Below are positions 23,001 to 35,000 of a stretch of 64,000 nt of DNA, piece by piece. How positions within the stretch are numbered: position 1 is the first letter of the stretch; each line of letters opens with the position of its first letter. The stretch comes from Henricia sp. BOLD:AAB3569 (lineage: Eukaryota > Echinodermata > Asteroidea > Spinulosida > Echinasteridae): assembly GCA_037783545.1 (NCBI GenBank), contig JBBELK010000064.1, positions 186,001-250,000 of the forward strand, in the 5' to 3' direction. Made by a program: the position numbers and the translations under genes. The notes beneath the pieces were generated by a model that was not told where the DNA came from, searched no databases, and was given only the letters and a program-made list of their open reading frames with translations.

Positions 23001-26000
23001 TAAAATCCCAGGCTGATGGTGGACCCAAAGATGACGGCTCATTGCTGGAGAAACGGAAAGAACTGCAGAGGGAGGTGGAACAGACTAAACGCATGCTTGG
23101 AAATCAGGTACTACTTCTTTCATGACCTCTTGAAGAAATCTGGGACCAATTTCATAACACACGTTGTCTCCCGTTTTCTGATTAAGTTGTGCTCTCTCCA
23201 TTTCATAAAACTCTTAAAGATAGTATACATGATTGGTAAACTGTTACAAATAGTTTTATCCCCCTGTGTGATTGAAGATATGCATGATTAAAACCAACCT
23301 GAGCAAAAACCAGCTCCGTACAGTCAAAAAAGGGTTTGCAGTCATTTCGCCCCAAAACCATTTCGCCCTGAACCATTTCGCCCTGAACCACGGCCTGTGC
23401 ATGAAGTGGTTTTGGGGAGAAGTAGCATTTGGGCAATGTAGTGTTTGGACGAAGTTATTTGGGGCGGATTGGCACTTGGGCGATGTGGCTTGGGGGCGAA
23501 ATGGCACTTGGGCGAAATGGTTTTGGGGCGAATTGAATTTTCGTCTCATGAGACGAAAAATAATTGATTTACTCGTTTCGCAAAGACCATAGCACTTCAG
23601 ACAAAACAATTTCAGGGGAAGTTTCAATGATCAGATACACAACTTTCAGCTGTTGTTGAAATATCCCAGTCAGCGACAGCTGCGGTAGAGACAATCATCC
23701 CAAAATGGATGCATAGCCGATGGTGGTATTTGAAAATTTTGTATAGGAAAATGATATTTGAAGATAATTGTTTTTTAAAAATATATATACAAGAGGGCCC
23801 TTGTGTGAATTAAATTAGGCTCTGAATGCTATGGTATTCAGGCATGAGAATACCCCGCCGTTCCGCGGTTTCCCGCTTTTTGGAGGCCAAAATATGTCCT
23901 CTCCGAGTTCAATGTGAATCCGGTTTAAAATTTGGGGGGTAGAGGACTGGTATGGTCTAGGGTGATCCGCAATTTATTTTCCGTTTTTTGCCTTTTCAGC
24001 AGGCCATACTTTTTTAACGAGCGCCCTCAATTGTTTCTCAGTATTTTGCGAAGCAAACTTGTGCAAGTCTAGTCGCCATGCAAGTGCCATGACATACATC
24101 GCTGTTCCATGTACATGTACATGTATGTACTGTGCCGCTCGGCGAGCTGACCGAGTCTGCAACGTGTAGCGAAGCAGACGTGTACAAGTCTAATCTCTAA
24201 GCAAGCGCATCTTTGCCTGCATCACGCAACGGTACGGCATGGTACGGTCGTACCGTGCATTGCGTGTGGTTTGTGATGCATGCACGTGTGCAGCACACTG
24301 CATGCGTGGCTGGCGCGATGTGATGCAGCAAACAATGGGCAAGAACCGATTTTATCCTAGCATTCGCTGCACCGTCTTCATGGTCTTCAACGATCGATGT
24401 TGCCTGGATTCTTTTTAATATTATCCACATTTGTTCACGGTAAACATGGTAAATATTTAAAACAAAACTGGTTGATCTTGTAATGTACCTGATTAAAATG
24501 TTTTTGACATTGCAATTTTCACGATCGATGGTCTGATGGTGGTGTTTAAAACGATCCTAAGAGTGATACATTTAGATTCTCAAGTGTCAATTGTGTTTAT
24601 TTCCGCTGTTTAATAGGGCCTATGGACATTTAGATCTAAAAATTACATTGAAAATTGCTTGAAAATGCTACTTTTCAGTACCTAAATTGTCCAAATTTTC
24701 CAAAGGGGGCGCTGACCCCTTCAACCCCCCGACAGGGGACCCCGGCCCCCTGAGAACCCCGGCATGCCTCGCCTTCGGCTCAGGCCAAGCCTACGGCTTG
24801 TTTGGGTCATTAATAGTGAATCGCTATTTTCCAGTTTTTTCTAACACAACCCATTCTCATGCCTGGGTATTATGTCTCAATTTTCTGTGCAGTATACCCA
24901 AGGAACAAGCTTAAATAGGACAGTGGTTTTGCACAGTTTGTTGACAGCATGGACACATTTTAAAACTGTTTTCTCGCAACGCAGATGAGGTACTGAGCTG
25001 ACTTGTACACAGACTGGTTTTTATCATGCACATCCTCAATCACACATGGAAATAATGCTGCTTGTGACAGTTTTCCATCTTTAAACAGTAATCAACCTTA
25101 AAATTTTCCTCCAGAACTCGTTGACTGCCGTGGAGCAGGTCAAAGTCGAGCAAAGTATCGCCGAAGAGGAACGCCTCCTGTATGAACAGAGCGATCTGCG
25201 CATCGAGGTGGTGGAACTGACGAGACTGGCAGCCATTAAGGGTGATGAGCGCGAGCAGAAGGCACGAGACTTCATGCGCGCTGAGCTGCGATACCACCGG
25301 GCCCTGGATGACCTCAAGGCAAAGGACTTGTCCATTATCGACAATAAGAAGAAATACCAGGAAATGATGATCAGGTAATCTTAGTAATTTCCATCTGTTT
25401 AAAAGAGCTTGTTTAGATTTTCCCAGAAAATGTATTTTGTTCAATCATATAAAATACCTCCCCAAAAAACTATCCATGGGAAGAAAACAGGAAATTTGCA
25501 AACTCCAATTTGGATGTGGAAGCAGACAGGTTGGTGTAATCACTACACTGCTTTACAAAACATCGGTGTTTTTTTTACCCATGTACATGCGTGTTTGTTG
25601 CATATCACTATCAACCATACAAATTCACAATCTATTGCTGTGGCATAACTTTGTAAGTTGTTGTATATATTGCTGTCCTGTCAATGTGAATGCCTCCAAC
25701 TTCGGTATTTACACACTTGAAACTATATAACTTGCAGATTGCGTGATTTTGCCAAGATGTACGATGTCATCAAGAATGAGCGCAACAAGTGCGTCAATCT
25801 GATCCAGGCCAGTACGCAGAAAGCAGCCGAGATGAGAGAGAAGATAAAAATCCTTCAGAATGAGATTGAAATCCTTCGCACATCCTGCCAGACCAAGGAA
25901 AGGTATAACAGCATCTTGACTGCTATATTGCTCTTTGATTCAAACAACCTGCTTTTTCGCGTTTAGGTCGACCGGTTATGGGTAAAAAAGGCGTATTAGG

Positions 26001-29000
26001 ACGACTGACCGCATTAGGGCGACCGATAGCCGGTCGTCCTAACGCCAAGTGCTTCAAAAACCATCTTTATTAGGTCAAAAACAATTTTTATTAGGTTCTT
26101 AACCATTTTTATTAGGTCACAAACCATTTTCGTCTAGGTCGCAAACATTTTTTTTCCAGAGAATTAGGTCGAGAAAATGGGTGTCAATTCATGAGTTTCT
26201 TTCTGACAATTTTGTGGTTTTACCCAAAAAGGTCGTCCTAATACGGGAACAATAGTTATTTAACTTCTTGTGCATATGTCTAGTGGAGCTCATTTTCTTG
26301 TTTTAGTCAATTACCATTCCTGTCTTTGGTTCAGTGGAGGTTTTAAAATCAAGTAGCATTTTGTCAAGGTTAAAATGTGCAAATTTGATTCATATGAATA
26401 ATGCATTCAAAAGTGGTATCGAAGGGAAATACATGTATATTCTTTCAAAGTGATGGGGTGTTGGAGTTCAGTACATTCCAAGTATATCTCAGGCATATTC
26501 CAAGTATATCTCGGGCATATTCCAAGTATATCTCGGGCATATTCCAAGTATATCTCGGGCATATTCCAAGTATATCTCGGGTATATTCCAAGTATATCTC
26601 GGGTATATTCCAAGTATATCTCGGGTATATTCCAAGTATATCTCGGGTATATTCCAATTTTATGATTGGTGCCCTCTGCATTACATATAATTTCATGTCT
26701 TATATTTGTGTCCCAGCCTCACAGCTTTTAAGCACTTTGACACAAGGGAGTTGGACTAAAATCTGTCGACTAAGAAAGAAATAATGAAAAGTACTTGGAA
26801 AATACTCGAGTACATGACTGGCCTAATTTCCCCCGAACGTCAAAGTAGTTTATAAATTATTCTGGTGACATGAGTCGAGTAGAATAATTTGCTCCAGTCT
26901 CTTGTGTTACATTTTAGGCCGTCCTGGTAACGAGCATATATTGGAAATTTGTACACAGGGTTTTTAGAAAGGCATGTTGTCACACTATTTGTAACCCTTT
27001 TTGGGCCTAAGTTTTCTCTTCAGAACAACTGAAACTTATTTCTTTTATTTTGAGACCAGACAAAGGTATTTTCTGAAAAATATGGTCTGTGTTGCCAAAA
27101 TACCCCTTTACCGTGGAAAGACTCAACTGGATTTGAAACATGCCAGTATATGAGAGTTGGGGTTTTAGTCCTAGTTTGATAAACTATGTGCAGCCATGCA
27201 TGTTCTCAAGGAACAAAGAAAGTGCCCTACGAAATGGCGGCTATTCGATACAGTCTATAAGTGGCTCTTGAGATCAGTACCTGTTGTACCTTTTTGGCAT
27301 GCGCAGGCATCTACAGAAGGCACGACTGAAGCATGTGAATGCCGTAGTCCTTCGGGATCAGCTACGCAACGAGTTGGCCAAGCAGCAGCGCATTGAGGAA
27401 GAAATGCGCGAGAAGAGAGAGCAACAGCGACTGGATATTGCCAAGCTGAATCTCATGATCAACCAGGCAGAACAGCAGATGGTACGGCTTAGGAAACGCT
27501 ATGAGTCGGCCGTGCAACACCGGAATGACAGGTCAGTGTGTTACTTTAATCCAGTACTCGGCATAATCAAGTGGTACGCATGTCAGAACTTGTGCCCGAA
27601 CCAAGATGCAAGACTAAGAAACAGTCCAAGTCCTTATCGTAGACCCCGTTCTCACTAGAGAAATCACTTCGTTCAACGAAGATTAGTTAATCATGGTTAG
27701 TTAATGAAGCGTGCGTTCACATATCACTTAACGAAGATCGAACGAAGATCGAATGAAGAGCAGTACCGTACACATTATAAGCGACCGCTAACGAAGATCG
27801 AATGAAGCTGTGGGAGATCGTACATGCGCGCCGCGCGCGCGTCTAGACGCGCTGTGTGGTTTTCCAGTGGCCCGTCAAAAACAAGCTTGACACACAATGC
27901 GCTTGTGCAACCAGGCCTGCCAAATTGCTTCGTCGAACGAAGGGAGCATTCTCATTACAAATTTGCTTCATCGATTTCTTCATCGAATGAAGCGATGTCT
28001 TCGTCGAATGAAGCTATTTGCTTCATTGAATGAAACGATTTTCAATGGGTCACGCATGCGCTCGCAACGATCCACCCGTACCTTGCTACGCCACTGCGCT
28101 AAGCATGCAGCGCCCTCAAGAGATGAACACATTCACCACTTGAGGGCGCTGTTCAAAACAAATGCATGCAATGGTCATGGCCATTATAATTGAACCCACA
28201 ATCAAGCTGATAGAAAGAATCAGTAATGTAGGAATGCGTGGGACTTTAGCAATAGTAAAATCATGTGAATTTCTATGTATCTTCACAAAGATTGGGCATG
28301 TTCACCTTTATATTAAACAAAGGGGTGCTTGGATGTGCACTAGTGAATGACCTTATTACTGTCAATGTGTATAATAGGAACTTTAGTTAGTTTATCTTTG
28401 AACATACCCATAATGCTGACCTTTAAAGTCTTGTCCATCCCCATTGCAGAGGCGTACAGCTCATTGAGAGGAATGAAGAGGTGTGCATCTTCTATGAGAA
28501 GGTGAACATCCAAGAGGACATGATCCGCAAAGGCGACGTGGAACTGCAGATGAGGGAGGAGGAGATTCGCTTCCTCAAGATGCAACTCAATGAAGAGAAG
28601 AGGGTGATTGGGCTTAAGAGACAGACGCTGCCCAATAAGAGAGCTTTGGAGCAGGAATTGGTCACACTGCAGATACAGGTATTACAGGGGCGGTATTGAA
28701 TACAGGCGCCATTAAAGGAACACGTTGCCTTCAGATTTCACGAAATCTCACGTTTGAGGGTGTTCCTTATACTTATTAAGAGTTGTTCTTGCAATAAAAC
28801 ACATTTAATGTGTTATAATTAGTGAATGGTAATTACAAAAAACAAACACTGACCTCTGACCCCCACTACATGTCCCGCGAAATGTATACGTATTTCAAGC
28901 CGTCAATACGATCGTCCGGGTAGTGGGCAAAATGCAGCGACGAACAGGAGTTAGGCTGGCGCCGTAGCCAGTGGTCAGGTAAACCTATCAGATGAACGCA

Positions 29001-32000
29001 AGGTACCATACCATTCTCCGCCTCCCGAGACATGTGTGAAATGTAAACACGTACACACACACCGACTGGCTGTCAAAAAATGGATCGTCAAGAGAACACA
29101 GCAGACGCGTCAAAAAAGAAAAAACGAAAACCTCGCCAATCAGGGTAAGAATATTGTCATGGGACAAACCGATAGAAAGGACTTAGATGATTTATACCCA
29201 ATGGTTATTGTAGACACGAATTAAAAAATCAGGCACATCACACGAAACGGAGGAAGGAAAAATAATTTCTTTCTCCAGGCTGGAAATAAGACTAATATAT
29301 TTTCTCCGCCATTTATGGGAGTCAAGATTTTGACTCCCATAAATGGCGGAGCGTGCTGCTTCGAGAAATTACGCAAAATTGAAGCATTTCTAAGGCACGT
29401 TTGTGTGGATCATTATATTCTACTTTTTAAACATCTTTCAGATCGTGCTCATTATACTTCAAACGCTTGTAATAGCCCAAAAACGCCCAATAAAGCGCAA
29501 CCCGAAGGCAACGTGTTCCTTTAAGAGTTTGATGTGGAAAGGCAACATTCTCTGTGCGCACGCGCGTGTCATGCATGGGGAAAAAACAGTTGACACAAGC
29601 TTTGCTAAACGTATGATAAAGTATATTATTATGCCGTCTAGAGCACTAATTGAACTTTTTTCTTTGCAAATATTTTTAACCGTGTTTAAATAATCTTGGC
29701 TTCCAAAATAAACTTCAACCTCGAAATCAGGTATTCGTTTTCAAATCAAAGCTGAATTGTTTGTGCAATAAGCGAATACACCGATGTCAACAGAAACTCT
29801 CCGACAGAAACGCTTGGTTGCGCTATATATGTATCATATTGTGAAACGCCTTAATATTCAAGACTTAGAATAAGTCAAAACATTAGCTTGGCTAAGAAAA
29901 TAACTTATCTTTTATTCAAATGTCTACTGAGCTTTTTTACTTTAATTAGTAAAACACTAAGACATAAATTATTGTGGCGTCACAAGTTTACGAAGGCTCA
30001 TCAGAACTCCAATAAACAGCCAGAACCAAATACTGCGAATGATGCACATAGCCACGTCCTCTTGTTAGCATACTTCTACGCAAAATACGCTGCAAGCGCA
30101 TCAAAGCAAAACAGGTCAAAACTATTTGCATTGCATGTGGATTTGCAGATGCTTAGGTGCAGTGTGTCAGAGGTCTTGGGTCCAAATCCCAGTGTGGAAC
30201 ATATGATTATACACTATCCTATGCCTGAATATTAAAGTTCAACTTTTGTTTAAATACCTGCAGCTGTCCCAGTGTCAGGATCGCATGGGGGAGTTGGAGA
30301 AGGAGCTGGAGAATCCATACGATGAGAAACGTGTGCGCTTCCTGGAAGGAAAAGACCTCAGCCCAGCTGAACTCAACAAGAAAATTGAAAGTGTGAGTTT
30401 TTAGCCCGGTGTGTATATACATTGGAGGCAAACATTCCCGCAAGTTGAAACCACTTTGACATCAAATTTGCATTTGCATTTGATTTCATGTAAAAATAAA
30501 CTGGTCTTTACTCTTAATCAAACAGGCAAACAAATCGCGGATTCTCTTGGCAATCGCAGATACTTGTTCCTATTGTTAAACGTCCCCTATTTGAATACAA
30601 AAACCCGCACAAACACCGGTTCTGATATACAAAAGAGATATTCACATGGTGCTACCGCAAATAAACCTGATCACATGTTGATTTCCACCATGCATAGCCT
30701 TAAGTCTTACTTAATATTTCCCTTGTGCACAGCTTGAGATACGTCTGGCTGAGAAAGAGGAACAGCTTCTAGAGAAGGATCTAGTGCATGAACAGGTGCA
30801 GCGACTGGCCCAGAATGTACAGAGCAAGGTGGATAGCGGCAAACAGGACACACTACAGCTGGCTAAGAAGGTAAGCTGGAGTATATCATGTATGAACAGG
30901 TGCAGCGACTGGCCCAGAATGTACAGAGCAAGGTGGATAGCGGCAAACAGGACACACTACAGCTGGCTAAGAAGGTAAGCTGGAGTATATCATGTAGGAA
31001 CAGGTGCAGCGACTGGCCCAGAATGTACAGAGCAAGGTGGATAGCGGCAAACAGGACACACTACAGCTGGCTAAGAAGGTAAGCTGGAGTATATCATGTA
31101 TGAACAGGTGCAGCGACTGGCCCAGCATGTACAGAGCAAGGTGGATAGCGGCAAACAGCTAGGACACACTACAGCTGGCTAAGAAGGTAAGCTGGAGTAT
31201 ATCATGTATGAACAGGTGCAGCGACTGGCCCAGCATGTACAGAGCAAGGTGGATAGCGGCAAACAGGACACACTACAGCTGGCTAAGAAGGTAAGCTGGA
31301 GTATATCATGTATGAACAGGTGCAGCGACTGGCCCAGAATGTCCCAGTGCGCAAGCCACCGACGGACCACCGTCGGCTGGAAAGCGGCCGGTCGGCATCG
31401 GCACACCGACTAAAAACCACCGGCGGTCCGACGGTGGCTTGCAAGTGGCATGCAAACAGCGTTTTACCGCTCCCGAGCCACCAGCGGACCACTAGCGGTA
31501 TCCAGCGGCAAACCATCAGTGGTCTGCCGCTCCTAAACCGCTGGTGGACCACTAGCGGTAGCCAGCGGCAATCCGCCAGTGATCTGCCGCTCCTAAACCG
31601 CAAGCGGACCACTAGCGGTAGCCATCGCAAAACCACCCGTGGCCTGCCGCTCCTAAACCGCCAACGGACCACTAACGGTTGCCATCGGCAAACCGCCAGT
31701 GGTCTGCCACTCTAAAACCGCCAGTGGACCACCAGCGGTAGCCATCGCGAAACCACCAGTTGCCTGCCGCTCCGAAACCGCCATCGGACCACTAACGGTA
31801 GCCATCGCGAAACCACCAGTGGCCTGCCGCTCCTAAACCGCCACCGGACCACTAATGGTAGCCATCGGCAAACCGCCAGTGGTATGCCACTCTAAAACCG
31901 CCAGTGGACCAGTAGCGGTAGTCAGTGGCAAACCGCCAGTGATCTGCCACTCCTAAACAGCCAGCGGACCACTAGCAGTAGCCATCGCAAAACCACCAAC

Positions 32001-35000
32001 GGCCTGCCTCTCCTAAGCCACCAGCGGACCACTAGGGGTAGCCATCGGCAAACCGACAGTGGTCTGCCCCTCCTAAACTGCCAGCGGACCACTAGCGGGA
32101 ATCATCGTGAAACCACCAGTGGCCTGCCGCTCCTAAACCGCCACTAGACCACCAACGATAGCCAGAGGCAAACCGCCAGTGGTATGCCACTCTAAAGCCG
32201 CCAGTGGACCAGTAGCGGTAGTCAGTGGCAAACCGCCAGTGATCTGCCACTCCTAAACCGCCAGCGGACTTCTAGCAGTAGCCATCGCAAAACCACCAAC
32301 GGCCTGCCTCTCCTAAGCCACCAGCGGACCACTAGGGGTAGCCATCGGCAAACCGACAGTGGCCTGCCGCTCCTAAACCGCCACTAGACCACCAACGATA
32401 GCCAGAGGCAAACCGCCAGTGGTATGCCACTCTAAAACCGCCAGTGGACCAGTAGCGGTAGTCAGTGGCAAACCGCCAGTGATCTGCCACTCCTAAACCG
32501 CCAGCGGACCACTAGCAGTAGCCATCGCAAAAACCACAAACGGCCTGCCTCTCCTAAGCCACCAGCGGACCACTAGGGGTAGCCATCGGCAAACCGGCAG
32601 TGGTCTGTCACTCCTAAACCGCCAGCGGACCACTAGCGGGGGTCATCGTGAAAACACCAGTGGCCTGCCGCTCCTAAACCGCCACCAGACCACATTAAAA
32701 AAAATGCAATGCATTGTGGGATTCATGTAACTGAACATATTTACCGTGTAAAAAAAAGGGATTTGCTTCAGTTTTGGCAGTTGTTTTGATTTTTGTAAAC
32801 GGGTTGTTACTTGATAATAGGCAAATTGGCAATTGTCGGGAATGAACAAACTCAAAGTGACGAGAGATTATAATTAAATTTGGTATTCGGTTATAGGTGT
32901 GTGCCAACCATGTGTTACAGGGTTCAGGTTTTTGTGGAGCATAAATAGAAGTCGCGCATAAGGATAATGTATAAATAGTGTATTAGTGTATGAGTAGTGT
33001 ATGAGTATAGTGTATCAGTAGTGTTTGAGTAATGTAAAAGTAATGTATGAATACATATAAGTAATGTATACGACCTAATTAAGACGTCTTTTTCCCAATT
33101 GGTATGCCTACGGCGGACCCCCAGAAATCTGCCACCGGCGGACCGCTAGAGCAGTAACCCACCAGCGGGCCTCCATCGGCTGCCGATGGAGGGCCACCGA
33201 TGGGCGAGCGGACATTTGTTCTCGCGGTCCGCGGGTGGCTACCACCAGCGGCCCACTCACGGTGCCACTAGCGGGCCGCTAACGGCCCGACCGCGGCTTG
33301 CAGCGGGCCTCTATCGGCCGCCGACGGCGGGCCACCGGCGGGCATTAGTACTCGCGGTACGCGGGTGGCTGCCACTAGCGGCCCACTCGCGGTGCCACTA
33401 GCGGGCCGCCAACGGCCCGACCGCGGCTCGCAGCGGGCCTTTATCGGCTGCCGACGGCGGGCCGACGGTGCGCCGGCGGACATTAGTACTCGTGGTTCGC
33501 GGGTGGCTGCCACCAGCGGCCCACTCGCGGTGCCGCTGGCGGGCCGCTGACGGCCTGACCGCGGCTTGCGCACTGGGGTACAGAGCAAGGTGGATAGCGG
33601 CAAACAGCTAGGACACACTACAGCTGGCTAAGAAGGTAAGCTGGAGTATATCATGTATGAACAGGTGCAGCGACTGGCCCAGGATGTACAGAGCAAGGTG
33701 GATAGCGGCAAACGGGACACACTACAGCTGGCTAAGAAGGTAAGCTGGAGTATATCATGTATGAACAGGTGCAGCGACTGGCCCAGCATGTACAGAGCAA
33801 GGTGGATAGTGGCAAACGGGACACACTACAGCTGGCTAAGAAGGTAAGCTGGAGAATATCATGTATGAACAGGTGCAGCGACTGGCCCAGCATGTACAGA
33901 GCAAGGTGGATAGTGGCAAACGGGACACACTACAGCTGGCTAAGAAGGTAAGCTGGAGTATATCATGTATGAACAGGTGCAGCGACTGGCCCAGAATGTA
34001 CAGAGCAAGGTGGATAGCGGCAAACGGGACACACTACAGCTGGCTAAGAAGGTAAGCTGGAGTATATCATGTATGAACAGGTGCAGCGACTGGCCCAGCA
34101 TGTACAGAGCAAGGTGGATAGCGGCAAACAGGACACACTACAGCTGGCTAAGAAGGTAAGCTGGAGTATATCATGTATGAACAGGTGCAGCGACTGGCCC
34201 AGAATGTACAGAGCAAGGTGGATAGCGGTAAACAGCTAGGACACACTACAGCTGGCTAAGAAGGTAAGCTGGAGTATATCATGTATGAATTACAGGTGCA
34301 GCGACTGGCCCAGGATGTACAGAGCAAGGTGGATAGCGGCAAACGGGACACACTACAGCTGGCTAAGAAGGTAAGCTGGAGTATATCATGTATGAACAGG
34401 TGCAGCGACTGGCCCAGCATGTACAGAGCAAGGTGGATAGCGGCAAACAGGACACACTACAGCTGGCTAAGAAGGTAAGCTGGAGTATATCATGTATGAA
34501 CAGGTGCAGCGACTGGCCCAGCATGTACAGAGCAAGGTGGATAGCGGCAAACAGCTAGGACACACTACAGCTGGCTAAGAAGGTAAGCTGGAGTATATCA
34601 TGTATGAACAGGTGCAGCGACTGGCCCAGGATGTACAGAGCAAGGTGGATAGCGGCAAACAGCTAGGACACACTACAGCTGGCTAAGAAGGTAAGCTGGA
34701 GTATATCATGTATGAACAGGTGCAGCAACTGGCCCAGCATGTACAGAGCAAGGTGGATAGCGGCAAACGGGACACACTACAGCTGGCTAAGAAGGTAAGC
34801 TGGAGTATATCATGTATGAACAGGTGCAGCGACTGGCCGAGCATGTACAGAGCAAGGTGGATAGCGGCAAACGGGACACACTACAGCTGGCTAAGAAGGT
34901 AAGCTGGAGTATATCATGTATGAACAGGTGCAGCGACTGGCCCAGCCTCTCCTAAGCCACCAGCGGACCACTAGGGGTAGCCATCGGCAAACCGACAGTG

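Noticed and set aside
26401-26784. 127-codon frame with repeated [11 protein letters not shown]
   Set aside because: It is the translation of the 22-bp minisatellite; the period is not a codon multiple, so all frames look periodic.
31430-32690. Regular 60-bp repeats resembling a CRISPR array
   Set aside because: Units are contiguous with no unique spacers, lie in an intron of an animal gene, and sit inside a TIR element.
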